Origin: Nitriliruptoraceae bacterium
GTDB taxonomy: Bacteria; Actinomycetota; Nitriliruptoria; Nitriliruptorales; Nitriliruptoraceae
DNA: 11,566 nucleotides
Direction of reading: 5' to 3'
Assembly (NCBI GenBank): GCA_007118045.1
Contig: SKTG01000499.1
Location: 1 to 11,566 of the forward strand
The position numbers and the translations under genes are program-made. How positions within the stretch are numbered: position 1 is the stretch's first letter; every line of letters starts with the position of its first letter. The notes below the pieces were generated by a model that had not been told where the DNA came from, did no database searches, and worked only from the letters and a program-made list of their open reading frames with translations. Shown here piece after piece: positions 1 through 7,242 of the stretch.

Positions 1-109
1 CCGGTCTGCGAGCGGAGCACGCGCGTGATCGCGGTGGTCGACCGTGGTCCGTGGCCGGAACCGGTCTACCTTGGCTGCCCGCTCGCCGGTGCGGACGTCC
101 CCGTCCACG

Positions 110-124
110 TAGGGTGCCGCACCC
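110..124 (+). promoter_or_regulatory. Candidate promoter/operator upstream of the osmoprotectant operon
   Basis: A perfect inverted repeat, GGGTGC-C-GCACCC (112-124), overlaps a TAGGGT hexamer (110-115) that fits the actinobacterial -10 pattern TANNNT. It lies about 42 nt before the ATG of the ATPase gene. No convincing -35 element is visible at the usual spacing. The repeat could be an operator or a small hairpin in the leader. The rest of positions 1-165 shows no gene that I can support. Confidence 0.25.
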
Positions 125-165
125 GAAGCAGTCGGCGACGGCTGCGCGGACCTCCGGAGTGGCTG

Positions 166-1260
166 ATGATCACGTTCGACGGAGTGACCAAACGCTTCTC
201 CGACGGCACCGTCGCGGTCTCCGAACTGGACCTCGAGGTGGACGAGGGCGAGGTCGTCGTGCTGGTCGGACCGTCGGGCTGCGGCAAGACCACGTCGCTG
301 CGGATCGTCAACCGCATGGTGGAGCCGACGAGCGGCCGGTTGTACGTCAACGGCGAGGACGCGCTCTCCATCGCCCCGCACGAGCTGCGCCGCGGTATCG
401 GTTACGTCATCCAGAAGGCGGGGCTGTTCCCGCACCGCACCGTCCAGGAGAACATCGCGACCGTCCCACGGCTGCTGAAGTGGGAGGAACAGCGCACCTC
501 CGACCGCGTCCACGAGCTCATGGAGCTCGTGGGCCTGCCGTCCTACACCGCCCAGCGCTACCCGCACCAGCTCTCCGGCGGCCAGCAGCAACGCGTGGGT
601 GTGGCGCGGGCGTTGGCGGTCGATCCACCGATCATGCTGATGGACGAGCCGTTCGGAGCGGTCGACCCGATCGTCCGCGGCCACCTGCAGGAGGAGTTCC
701 TCCGGCTGCAGGCCGAGGTGCGCAAGACGATCGTCTTCGTCACCCACGACGTCGACGAGGCGATCACGATGGGTGACCGCATCGCCGTGCTCAACGTCGG
801 GGGCGTGCTGGAGCAGTTCGCGACGCCCGGGGAGCTGCTGGCCAAGCCCGCCAACGATTTCGTCGCCGACTTCCTCGGCGAGGAGCGCGGGCTGAAACGG
901 CTCTCCCTACGCAAGGTCTCGGAGGTCACGGCCGAACGTGGACCGATGGTCGAGGACAGCGCGTCGGCCGCCGAGGCCGCACGCGTCGCCGAGCGCGAGG
1001 ACGCCGACTACGTGATCGTCGTCGATGGTGACCGGCGCCTGCAGGGCTGGGCGAGCGTGGCCGATCTCGGTACCGCCAGCCGCCTGGCCGACCTGGAGCT
1101 GCAGCAGCCCCGCCTGTACGTGCACGCCGAGAACTCCCTGAGGGCCGCCTTGAACGCCATGGTCTCCTCCCACGTGGGTGTCGCGATCCGCCTCGGCCCG
1201 GAGGGGACCTACGAAGGCATCGTCACCCACGAGATCCTCAGCAAGGAGTTGCTGCTGTGA
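166..1260 (+). CDS. Osmoprotectant (OpuC/ProV-type) ABC transporter ATP-binding protein with CBS region
   Basis: This 364-residue ATPase is the energy-coupling subunit of an ABC importer for quaternary-amine compatible solutes such as glycine betaine; it acts on the inner face of the membrane. Visible motifs are Walker A GPSGCGKTT (35-43), the Q-loop Q83 in YVIQKAGLFPH, signature LSGGQQQR (136-143), Walker B IMLMDEP (156-162) and the H-loop H194. The stretch around QKAGLFPHRTVQENIATVP is characteristic of the OpuCA/OpuBA branch. Residues about 245-360 form the C-terminal CBS-like region, which in relatives senses ionic strength or nucleotides. The ATG at 166 was chosen because GGAG (156-159) lies 6 nt upstream and the protein then begins with the normal MITFDGVTKRF strand. 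An in-frame GTG at 25 would add 47 atypical residues. The gene overlaps the next permease by 4 nt (GTGA). Substrate choice is inferred. Confidence 0.93.
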   Translation: MITFDGVTKRFSDGTVAVSELDLEVDEGEVVVLVGPSGCGKTTSLRIVNRMVEPTSGRLYVNGEDALSIAPHELRRGIGYVIQKAGLFPHRTVQENIATVPRLLKWEEQRTSDRVHELMELVGLPSYTAQRYPHQLSGGQQQRVGVARALAVDPPIMLMDEPFGAVDPIVRGHLQEEFLRLQAEVRKTIVFVTHDVDEAITMGDRIAVLNVGGVLEQFATPGELLAKPANDFVADFLGEERGLKRLSLRKVSEVTAERGPMVEDSASAAEAARVAEREDADYVIVVDGDRRLQGWASVADLGTASRLADLELQQPRLYVHAENSLRAALNAMVSSHVGVAIRLGPEGTYEGIVTHEILSKELLL

Positions 1261-1931
1261 ACCCGGTCGTGGCGCAGACCGGCGGGCAGGCGGGGATCGA
1301 CTGGGCCTGGATCGGACGCAACTCCGGCTACATCGGTGAGCAGTTCGTCGAGCACCTGCTGCTCACCGCCCTACCGCTGCTGTTCGGGTTCGTCATCGCG
1401 TTCGCGCTGAGCCTCGCCGCCGTTCGGTGGCCCCGCCTGTACAGCCCGCTCCTGTCGGTCACGGGCGTGCTGTTCACGATCCCGTCGCTCGCGCTGTTCG
1501 TCATCCTGCTCGGCTTCACCGGCCTGTCGATCTGGACCGCGGTGATCCCGCTGACGATCTACACGCTGCTGATCCTGGTCCGGAACATCGTCGAGGGCTT
1601 CAGGGGCGTCCCACCAGAGGTCCGGGACGCGGCGGAGGCGATGGGCTTCCGCCGGCCGCGTCAGATCGTGCGCGTCGAGCTGCCGTTGGCGCTGCCGGTG
1701 ATCTTCGCCGGCCTGCGGATCGCGACCGTGACCACGGTCGGTCTGGTGACCATCAGCGCGCTGGTGGGGCAGGGTGGGCTCGGCCAGCTCTTCCTCGACG
1801 GCTACTCCCGTCGGTTCCCGACCCCCCTGCTGGTGGCACTGGCTCTCTCGGTCGCGTTGGCCGTGGCCGCCGATCTGTTGCTGTTGGCGATCCAGCGGGC
1901 GCTCACGCCGTGGACGACGAAGGAAGCCTGA
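1257..1931 (+). CDS. Osmoprotectant ABC transporter permease (OpuCB/ProW type), first of two
   Basis: This 224-residue integral membrane permease belongs to the BPD_transp_1 family and has about five or six hydrophobic segments (roughly 34-55, 62-88, 91-110, 145-170, 189-212). The cytoplasmic coupling loop (EAA motif) is at about 121-146, with EVRDAAEAMGF followed by VELPLALPVI, which docks onto the ATPase. The segment GLVTISALVGQGGLGQLF is typical of the glycine betaine/proline/choline permease group. The start is GTG at 1257, overlapping the ATPase stop as GTGA, with AAGGAG (1243-1248) 8 nt upstream. This implies translational coupling. It probably pairs with the second permease (1931-2656) as a heterodimer. 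Confidence 0.92.
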   Translation: MNPVVAQTGGQAGIDWAWIGRNSGYIGEQFVEHLLLTALPLLFGFVIAFALSLAAVRWPRLYSPLLSVTGVLFTIPSLALFVILLGFTGLSIWTAVIPLTIYTLLILVRNIVEGFRGVPPEVRDAAEAMGFRRPRQIVRVELPLALPVIFAGLRIATVTTVGLVTISALVGQGGLGQLFLDGYSRRFPTPLLVALALSVALAVAADLLLLAIQRALTPWTTKEA

Positions 1932-2656
1932 TGGGCATCCTCACGGAGATCATCGCGTGGTTCGCCGACCCGGGGAACTGGGAGGGGGCCAACGGCGTGC
2001 CGGCTCGCGCCGTCGAGCACCTGTGGTACTCGGCCGCCTCGTTCGCGATCGCCCTGATCATCGCCGTGCCCGTCGGGCTGTGGGTCGGTCACACCGATCG
2101 AGGCGGCACCGTCGCGGTCAACGTGGCCAACGTCGGGCGGGCCGTACCCTCGTTCGGCATCATCGTGCTGATGTTCGTCTACTTCGGGCTCGGCTTCGCC
2201 CCGGTGCTCGTCGCCCTGGTGGCGTTCGCGGTCCCACCCATGCTCACCAACACCTACACCGGCGTCCGCGACGTGGATCCGGAGGTGCGCGATTCGGCCG
2301 AGGGCATGGGCATGCGTGGCGGCCAGGTCCTCTGGCACGTCGAGGTACCGGTCGCCATGCCGTTGATCATGGCCGGCGTGCGGACCTCGGCGATCCAGGT
2401 CGTGGCGACGGCGACGCTGGCGGCCGTGGTCGGTCTCGGCGGCTTCGGTCGCTACATCATCAACGGTTTCGCCGTCCAGGACTACCCGCAGATGGTGGGT
2501 GGCGCCGTGCTCGTCGCCGTCCTGGCGCTGCTCGTCGAAGGGGTGTTGGCGTTCCTCCAGCGCCTCGTCGTCTCCGACGGCGTCGCGGGCGAGAGCGCGG
2601 AGATCGTCGCGAAGGCGCGCTCCCAGCTCCGTCCCGCCGCGTCAACCAGCTCGTGA
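1931..2656 (+). CDS. Osmoprotectant ABC transporter permease (OpuCD/ProW type), second of two
   Basis: This 241-residue membrane permease is the likely partner of the permease encoded just upstream. It has hydrophobic segments at about 33-52, 73-102, 141-168 and 189-210. The EAA coupling loop is at about 118-142, with DPEVRDSAEGMGMRGGQ then VEVPVAMPLIMAGVRTS. The run TLAAVVGLGGFGRYI is a family hallmark. The ATG at 1931 shares one base with the upstream TGA stop (TGATG), and AGGA (1921-1924) lies 6 nt before it. The long frame that extends upstream from 1427 is only a shadow of the first permease. Residues after about 215 form a short polar C-terminal tail. A 68-nt gap separates it from the receptor gene. 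Confidence 0.92.
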   Translation: MGILTEIIAWFADPGNWEGANGVPARAVEHLWYSAASFAIALIIAVPVGLWVGHTDRGGTVAVNVANVGRAVPSFGIIVLMFVYFGLGFAPVLVALVAFAVPPMLTNTYTGVRDVDPEVRDSAEGMGMRGGQVLWHVEVPVAMPLIMAGVRTSAIQVVATATLAAVVGLGGFGRYIINGFAVQDYPQMVGGAVLVAVLALLVEGVLAFLQRLVVSDGVAGESAEIVAKARSQLRPAASTSS

Positions 2657-2724
2657 CCGCCGGCGCGCGCCAGCGGTCGTCAGCACGACTCCATCTCACG
2701 TCCCGTCACCGTCAACGAGGAACC

Positions 2725-3741
2725 ATGTCAACCACACGCAACCGATCCATCCGGCTCGCCTCGCTCCTGCTGCTGCTGGCCGTGATCGCCGCTGCCTGCG
2801 GGGACGAGGATCCGCTGGCCGACGGCGACGACCCGTTGGCCGACGACGGCGCTGAGGAGGACGATGCCGAGGAGGACGCCCCGGAGGACGAGGACGCGGC
2901 CGACGAGGAGGAGGGGGTCGAGGAGGGCGATCCCGGTGTGGTGACGGTCGGCTCGGCCAACTTCCCGGAGTCGATCATGCTGGCCGAGATGTACGCCCTC
3001 GCGCTCGAGGACGCGGGCGTCGAGGTGGAGACCCAGACCAACATCGGGGCGCGGGAGGTCTACTACCCGGCGCTCGAGCAGGGCGAGATCGACCTGCTGC
3101 CCGAGTACGTCGGGTCCCTCCTGAACTTCCTGCAGGAGGAGCCCGTCGAGGCCACGGAGGTCGACGAGCTGCTGGAGGCCCTGCGGGACGAGGTCGCCGA
3201 CGACGTCGCGGTGCTCGAGCCGTCCGAGGCGGAGAACAGCAACGCGCTCGTCGTGCGTCCGGAGACCGCCGAGGAGTACGACCTGTCGGTGACCTCGGAC
3301 CTGGAGCCGATCGCCGACGAGCTCGTGGCCGGCGGCGCGCCGGAGACCCGCGACCGTGACGACGGTCTGCCGGGGTACGAGCGCGTGTACGGCATCGAGT
3401 TCGCGGAGTGGGTCGACCTCGACCCGGGTGGTCCCCTGACGATCGAGGCGCTCGAGTCCGGCGACCTCGACGTCGCGCGGCTGTTCACCAGCATGGGGGT
3501 GATCGCCGAGAACGACTGGGTCGTACTCGAGGACGACGGCGATCTCATCCCCGCCGAGAACATCGTGCCGGTGATCCGCGAGGACGTGCTGACCGACGAG
3601 GTCGAGGAGACCCTCGACGCCATCTCGGCGGCCTTGACGCTCGACGAGCTCGTGGAGCTGAACCAGCGCACGGAGATCGACAACGAGGACCCGGACCTCG
3701 TGGCCGAGGACTGGCTGCGGGAGCAGGGCCTGATCGGGTGA
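2725..3741 (+). CDS. Osmoprotectant-binding lipoprotein (OpuCC/ProX type), lysine-free and highly acidic
   Basis: This 338-residue extracellular receptor should deliver a quaternary-amine osmolyte to the two permeases. The N-terminus has basic residues (R5, R7, R10), a hydrophobic core (11-23) and a lipobox ending in AAAC, giving lipidation at C25. Residues 26-69 form an acidic spacer with 26 Asp/Glu of 44. The OpuAC binding domain follows: VTVGSANFPESIMLAEMY (73-90), then NIGAREVYYPALEQGEIDLLPEYVG (106-130) and FTSMG (254-258), matching family blocks. Aromatic residues Y113, Y114 and Y128 are candidates for the cation-binding cage. I see no lysine in the whole protein, only arginine, which is consistent with adaptation to high salt. 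GAGGAA at 2717-2722 precedes the ATG at 2725, closely spaced. It is the last gene of the operon. The exact ligand cannot be read from sequence. Confidence 0.9.
   Translation: MSTTRNRSIRLASLLLLLAVIAAACGDEDPLADGDDPLADDGAEEDDAEEDAPEDEDAADEEEGVEEGDPGVVTVGSANFPESIMLAEMYALALEDAGVEVETQTNIGAREVYYPALEQGEIDLLPEYVGSLLNFLQEEPVEATEVDELLEALRDEVADDVAVLEPSEAENSNALVVRPETAEEYDLSVTSDLEPIADELVAGGAPETRDRDDGLPGYERVYGIEFAEWVDLDPGGPLTIEALESGDLDVARLFTSMGVIAENDWVVLEDDGDLIPAENIVPVIREDVLTDEVEETLDAISAALTLDELVELNQRTEIDNEDPDLVAEDWLREQGLIG
2809..2850 (+). repeat. Two 21-nt imperfect direct repeats in the receptor's acidic spacer
   Basis: Two adjacent in-frame units (2809-2829 and 2830-2850) encode DPLADGD and DPLADDG, directly after the lipidated cysteine region. 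They begin the acidic spacer and look like a recent duplication within the linker. The following stretch to about 2935 is rich in GAG/GAC codons. Confidence 0.6.
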
Positions 3742-3752
3742 ACCGTTCGCCG

Positions 3753-3780
3753 GGGCCGTTCCTCGTCCGTGGGGCGGCCC
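3753..3780 (+). terminator. Possible hairpin just after the osmoprotectant operon
   Basis: GGGCCG (3753-3758) can pair with CGGCCC (3775-3780) across a 16-nt loop, beginning 12 nt after the receptor's stop codon. There is no T-run, so this is a weak candidate for an intrinsic terminator of the operon. Confidence 0.22.
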
Positions 3781-3849
3781 GGGCGAGGTGCGTGGACGTC
3801 GGTCCGAGGCGAGGCCCGCTGGCACACCGACGCCGGCGGGGGCGGACGT

Positions 3850-3900
3850 TCGCCAGCGGCGACGCCCGCTCGCACCCCGCGTGGCGCGGGCGGCTCCGCC
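3850..3900. terminator. Hairpin cluster at convergent junction, possible bidirectional terminator
   Basis: Three compact stems lie side by side between convergent genes: TCGCC-AGC-GGCGA (3850-3862), CCCGCG-TGG-CGCGGG (3876-3890) and GGCGG-CT-CCGCC (3889-3900; it shares two bases with the previous stem, so the two are alternatives). They end 8 nt before the minus-strand gene's stop. No U-tract follows on either strand. GC-rich actinobacteria often use such U-less hairpins, so a termination role is plausible but unproven. Confidence 0.35.
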
Positions 3901-3907
3901 GCGGTGC

Positions 3908-4378
3908 TCAGTCGCCCGCGGAGACGTCGAGGCTGTACGCGTCCAGCAGCAGAGTGGTCCCGGCGTGTCGATGAGCGTCGACCCGGGCGCCGAGGCGTCG
4001 GGTCTCCTCGATCAGGGCCGGGACGTCCTCCCTGGCGTCGCCGGCTCGGCCGAGCAGCTCGTTGGTGGCCTCGAGCAGCTCCGCATGTTCCGCACGCAGT
4101 CGCTCCGCGCGCGGCCCGAACCAGGGCGCTTCGTCGACCACCTGGGCGAGGAGGCCGTCCCGATCCTCGGACTCGGCGATGTGGCGTTCGAGCGTGCCGA
4201 GCAGCTGCTCCAACGCGGCCTCGAGCTCGTCCGCGGGCGGGTCGGCACGGGCCTCCAGCTCGTTGAGCCGCTGGTCGAGATCGGACACCGCCGCATGGAG
4301 GGCCTCGCGCCTGGCGCGGTAGGCCCGTTCCGTGGCTTCGTTCAGCGTCGGTGGGTCCTGCGTGTCGCCGTCGGTCAT
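3908..4378 (-). CDS. Small helical protein, possibly hemerythrin-like
   Basis: This 156-residue, almost wholly helical acidic protein has no signal peptide or membrane segment. The ATG (4376-4378) is preceded by GAGGGAG (4384-4390) at 5-nt spacing. Residues about 14-45 form a heptad-like coiled region. Histidines followed by acidic residues occur at H28, H66 (with E69 and E71), H98 (with E100 and E103) and H135/H137. The chain ends in LLLDAYSLDVSAGD. This layout, especially the closing His...LLxxAYxLD segment, resembles a hemerythrin-like four-helix bundle family seen in actinobacteria, where His and Glu/Asp residues bind a di-iron site. That resemblance is from memory and the metal ligands are not certain. 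It could instead be a plain coiled-coil protein. It converges on the osmoprotectant operon and is divergent from the deacetylase gene. Confidence 0.7.
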   Translation of the reverse strand: MTDGDTQDPPTLNEATERAYRARREALHAAVSDLDQRLNELEARADPPADELEAALEQLLGTLERHIAESEDRDGLLAQVVDEAPWFGPRAERLRAEHAELLEATNELLGRAGDAREDVPALIEETRRLGARVDAHRHAGTTLLLDAYSLDVSAGD

Positions 4379-4512
4379 CGCCGCTCCCTCTCGCGCGGGT
4401 GGTCGTGCCGGCCGCTCGGGGCCGCCGCCCGGATCCGCGTGGTGGGTCGTCCGGTGCTGGCCGACCCGTGAACCGCACATCCTGCGCGGCGCGGCGGGCC
4501 GGTGCAAGGGTC

Positions 4513-4518
4513 TATCGT
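4513..4518 (+). promoter_or_regulatory. Candidate -10 element for the deacetylase gene
   Basis: TATCGT fits TANNNT and lies 79 nt before the GTG start at 4598. No good -35 sequence is visible. The 219-nt region 4379-4597 between the divergent genes shows no other gene or clear signal. Confidence 0.2.
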
Positions 4519-4597
4519 CGTTGCGTCCGGAGCGCGACCGGCCGCCGGCGAACTCACGTCGGGGCGCACGGTCGCGACGCGACGAGGAGGCGAGCAG

Positions 4598-5320
4598 GTG
4601 GCCGATCACGCGCTCGAGCTGTTCGACGGCGATGTCGGGAGGGTGCTGGCGATCGTCGCGCACCCCGACGATCTGGAGTACGGGGCGGCCGCCGCCGTCG
4701 CCCGATGGACCGATGCCGGCAACGAGGTGGTCTACCTGCTCGCCACCCGCGGCGAGGCGGGCATCGACGGGGTGCCCCCGGAGCGCAGCGGGCCCCTGCG
4801 GGTGGCAGAACAGCAACGCAGCGCGGCCGTGGTGGGCGTCGACGTCGTGGAGTTCCTCGACCACCCCGACGGTCTGCTGGTGTACGGCCCGCCGCTGCGG
4901 CGGGACCTGGCGGCCGCGATCCGGCGTCACCGGCCGGACACGGTGGTGACGATCAACCATCGGGAGGACTGGGGGCAGCCGGGGGCCCTGAACTCGGCCG
5001 ACCACCGGGCGTTGGGTGCGGCGCTGCTCGATGCGGCCGCCGACGCCGGCAACCGATGGATCTTCGCCGGCGTGGGCGGGGAGCCGCACTCGACGCGGCG
5101 GGTCATCGTCGCCGGTTCGCCCCGGTCGCGGCACGCGCTCGACGTCAGTGGCTACGTCGACCGGGCGGTGGCCTCGTTGGCCGAGCACTCCACCTACCTC
5201 GAGGGTCTGGGTGACCACCCGATGGCCGATCCGGAGTTCCTCCGTTGGATACTCGAGGGCACCGGGGCCCGTGTGGGCCGTGACGCCGCGGTCGCGTGCG
5301 AGCTGTACGAGTTCGGGTAG
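4598..5320 (+). CDS. PIG-L/LmbE family zinc-dependent deacetylase
   Basis: This 240-residue cytoplasmic enzyme belongs to the PIG-L (LmbE) fold, which hydrolyses N-acetyl groups from sugar conjugates using one zinc ion. The hallmark AHPDDLE is at 21-27, giving predicted zinc ligands H22 and D25 with D24 as candidate general base. The third ligand is H136 in NSADHRALG (132-140). TRGEAG (50-55) and TINHREDWGQPG (118-129) are further family blocks. The GTG at 4598 was chosen because GGAGG (4586-4590) sits 7 nt upstream and the protein then starts just before the Rossmann-like first strand. An in-frame start at 4502 would add 32 atypical residues. It is shorter than typical MshB or Mca (about 290-300 residues), and nothing nearby belongs to mycothiol synthesis, so the substrate is unknown. 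The gene appears to stand alone. Confidence 0.88.
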   Translation: MADHALELFDGDVGRVLAIVAHPDDLEYGAAAAVARWTDAGNEVVYLLATRGEAGIDGVPPERSGPLRVAEQQRSAAVVGVDVVEFLDHPDGLLVYGPPLRRDLAAAIRRHRPDTVVTINHREDWGQPGALNSADHRALGAALLDAAADAGNRWIFAGVGGEPHSTRRVIVAGSPRSRHALDVSGYVDRAVASLAEHSTYLEGLGDHPMADPEFLRWILEGTGARVGRDAAVACELYEFG

Positions 5321-5380
5321 GCAACGCCCGTCTTTCCGTGGACCTCGTCCGCGTCCCACTCCACCGGGTGGCGCCGCCGC

Positions 5381-5386
5381 TAGCGT
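5381..5386 (+). promoter_or_regulatory. Candidate -10 element for the SulP gene
   Basis: TAGCGT fits TANNNT and lies 31 nt before the GTG start at 5418. GAGGGGG (5404-5410) supplies the ribosome-binding site, 7 nt before the start. No clear -35 element is visible. Confidence 0.25.
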
Positions 5387-5417
5387 GACCGGAAGGGGTC
5401 GTCGAGGGGGTGGTGCC

Positions 5418-7235
5418 GTGGGCGGGCTCATCAGGTGGCCAGGTGCCCCGATCCTCCGATGGCTGCCGGCCTACGACCGCTCACGCCTCCGCGGCGACCT
5501 GCTCGCCGCGGCGGTCGTCACCGCGCTCGTGATCCCCCAGGCGCTGGGCTACGCGGCCATCGCGGGCGTCCCGGTCCAGGTCGGCCTGTACGCGATCCCG
5601 GGAGCGCTCCTCGCCTACGCGGTCCTCGGCTCGTCGCCCCACCTGGTCGTGGGACCCGTCTCGACCGTCTCGGTGGTCTCCGGATCGATCGTCGCGGCGC
5701 AGGCCGGCGGGGACCCCGACCGTGCCGTGGCGTTCACGATCGTGCTCGCGCTGCTGTCGGGGCTGGTGCTGCTGCTGGCCGGCATCCTGCGTCTCGGTTG
5801 GGTGGCGGAGTTCCTGTCCAAACCGATCGTGACGGGTTTCGTCTTCGGGCTGTCGCTGGTGATCATCATCACCGAAACGCCCAGGTTGCTGGGGTTGCCC
5901 GTGCCCGAGGGTGGCAACCCGCGGCAGGCGTTCGAGGTGGTCACGGGGCTGACCGAGCTGCACCCGCCCACCGCGGCGATCGGCCTCGGTGCCGTCCTCG
6001 TGCTGTTCCTCGGCGGACGACTGCTGCCCCGGGTGCCGTGGGGACTCGTGCTCGTGGTCGTGGCGCTCCTCGTCTCGGCGGGGGTGGACCTGCAAGAGGC
6101 CGGCGTCGAGGTGATCGGCGAGGTTCCGCGTGGGCTGCAGGCTCCCGGTGTGCCGGAGATAGCCGCCGCGGACCTGCCGGGCCTGCTGTTCGGCGCGGGA
6201 GCGCTGGCGCTGGTCGGCCTCGCGGAGACGCTGAGCGCCGCGCGGATGTACGCGAACGTGGGCGGCTACCGCATCGACGCGGACCAGGAGTTCGTGGCGA
6301 CGGGCATGTCGAACGTGTTCTCGGGGCTCTCCGGTGGTCTCGGCGTGGCCGGCAGCCTGTCGAAGACCGCAGCGGCGGTCCGCACGGGTGCGAGCAGCCA
6401 GGTCACGGGCCTGGCGACCGCCCTGATCGCCGGCGGCGTCCTGCTCCTGTTCGCTCCAGCGCTGGGTGATCTGGCACGGACGGTCCTCGCGGCGATCGTG
6501 ATCCACGCCGTGTGGGGGTTGATGGACCTGCGGGCCCTGCGGCGTTTCCAGCGGGTCCGACGCAACGACTTCGTCGCGGCGGTCGGTGCGCTGCTCGGCG
6601 TCCTCGTGTTCGGCACGCTCAACGGCCTGCTGATCGCCATCGGTCTGTCCGTCCTCGGGCTCATCTACCGGGCCGGCCGGGTCGAGGTGGAGGAGATGGG
6701 CCGCATCGAGGGCGAGAAGGCGGCCTGGGGCTCGGTGTCGGGTCATCCGGAACGGCGCACGATCGAGGGCATCCTCATCCTCAGGCTCAACGCGCCGCTC
6801 TTCTGGGTCAACGCCGCGCCGGTCGTGGACCGCATCGTCGAGCACGTCGACGCCGCCCCCGACACCCGGATCGTCATCCTCGACCTCGAGGCGACCGATC
6901 AGCTCGACACGACCAGCGCCGACGCGCTGATGGAGCTGATCGACCGGCTCGAGGAGCGGGGGATCGATCTGTCGCTCGTGCGCGTCCTGCGGCAGGTTCG
7001 CCGGGTGCTGCACCGCACCGGGATCGTCGACCGGCTCGGCTACGACCACATGTGGCGGACGATCTCGCAGGGCGTCAAGCGGGCGCGCAAGCGGCTCGGG
7101 GTCGAGGGCTGGGAGCCCGACCCGACCGAGGGCGCCGACGAGCACATCGCGGTCCGTTCCGAGGCCGACGAGGACCCCGGCTCGGACGAGGACAGGACGA
7201 GGGGCGGCGACTCGCTGACGAGCCGCCGCCGCTGA
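5418..7235 (+). CDS. SulP family anion transporter with C-terminal STAS domain
   Basis: This 605-residue inner-membrane carrier belongs to the SulP/SLC26 family, which moves sulfate, bicarbonate or other anions. The membrane part spans about 27-417. The TM1 signature VIPQALGYAAIAGVPVQVG is at 38-56, and GPVSTVSVVSGS (79-90) forms the TM3 half-helix. LAETLSAARMYAN (268-280) and AGSLSKTAAAVRTGA (311-325) form the TM8/TM10 anion-site region. The STAS domain follows at about 448-555, with LRLNAPLFWVNA (455-466), LDLEATDQLDTTSADAL (488-504) and a GLDLSLV-like strand. The D497-T-T-S turn is where STAS proteins can be phosphorylated. The last 45 residues are charged and probably disordered. GTG 5418 was chosen for its ribosome-binding site; the frame upstream is a shadow of the deacetylase. 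Sulfate and bicarbonate transport cannot be told apart here, as there are no cys or carboxysome genes nearby. Confidence 0.93.
   Translation: MGGLIRWPGAPILRWLPAYDRSRLRGDLLAAAVVTALVIPQALGYAAIAGVPVQVGLYAIPGALLAYAVLGSSPHLVVGPVSTVSVVSGSIVAAQAGGDPDRAVAFTIVLALLSGLVLLLAGILRLGWVAEFLSKPIVTGFVFGLSLVIIITETPRLLGLPVPEGGNPRQAFEVVTGLTELHPPTAAIGLGAVLVLFLGGRLLPRVPWGLVLVVVALLVSAGVDLQEAGVEVIGEVPRGLQAPGVPEIAAADLPGLLFGAGALALVGLAETLSAARMYANVGGYRIDADQEFVATGMSNVFSGLSGGLGVAGSLSKTAAAVRTGASSQVTGLATALIAGGVLLLFAPALGDLARTVLAAIVIHAVWGLMDLRALRRFQRVRRNDFVAAVGALLGVLVFGTLNGLLIAIGLSVLGLIYRAGRVEVEEMGRIEGEKAAWGSVSGHPERRTIEGILILRLNAPLFWVNAAPVVDRIVEHVDAAPDTRIVILDLEATDQLDTTSADALMELIDRLEERGIDLSLVRVLRQVRRVLHRTGIVDRLGYDHMWRTISQGVKRARKRLGVEGWEPDPTEGADEHIAVRSEADEDPGSDEDRTRGGDSLTSRRR
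7203..7227. terminator. Hairpin at the SulP / small membrane protein convergence
   Basis: GGCGG (7203-7207) and CCGCC (7223-7227) flank an inner stem CTCG-CTGA-CGAG (7211-7222), with a 3-nt bulge CGA (7208-7210). The structure lies inside the last codons of SulP, and the two convergent genes end only 7 nt apart (7235 and 7243). It may serve as a shared terminator, although no T-run follows. Confidence 0.3.
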
Positions 7236-7242
7236 TCGTGGG

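Noticed and set aside
25..165. Upstream extension of the ATPase gene to the GTG at 25
   Set aside because: The added 47 residues resemble no ABC N-terminus, and the ATG at 166 has a better ribosome-binding site and the standard first strand.
3788..4471. Plus-strand 227-codon frame opposite the helical-protein gene
   Set aside because: Its composition looks like the complement of a helical acidic protein. The minus-strand frame has a good ribosome-binding site, a sensible start and a natural stop.
3908..5431. 507-codon minus-strand frame as one protein
   Set aside because: Only its last 156 codons (from ATG 4378) look like real protein and have a ribosome-binding site. The upstream part is antisense to the PIG-L deacetylase.
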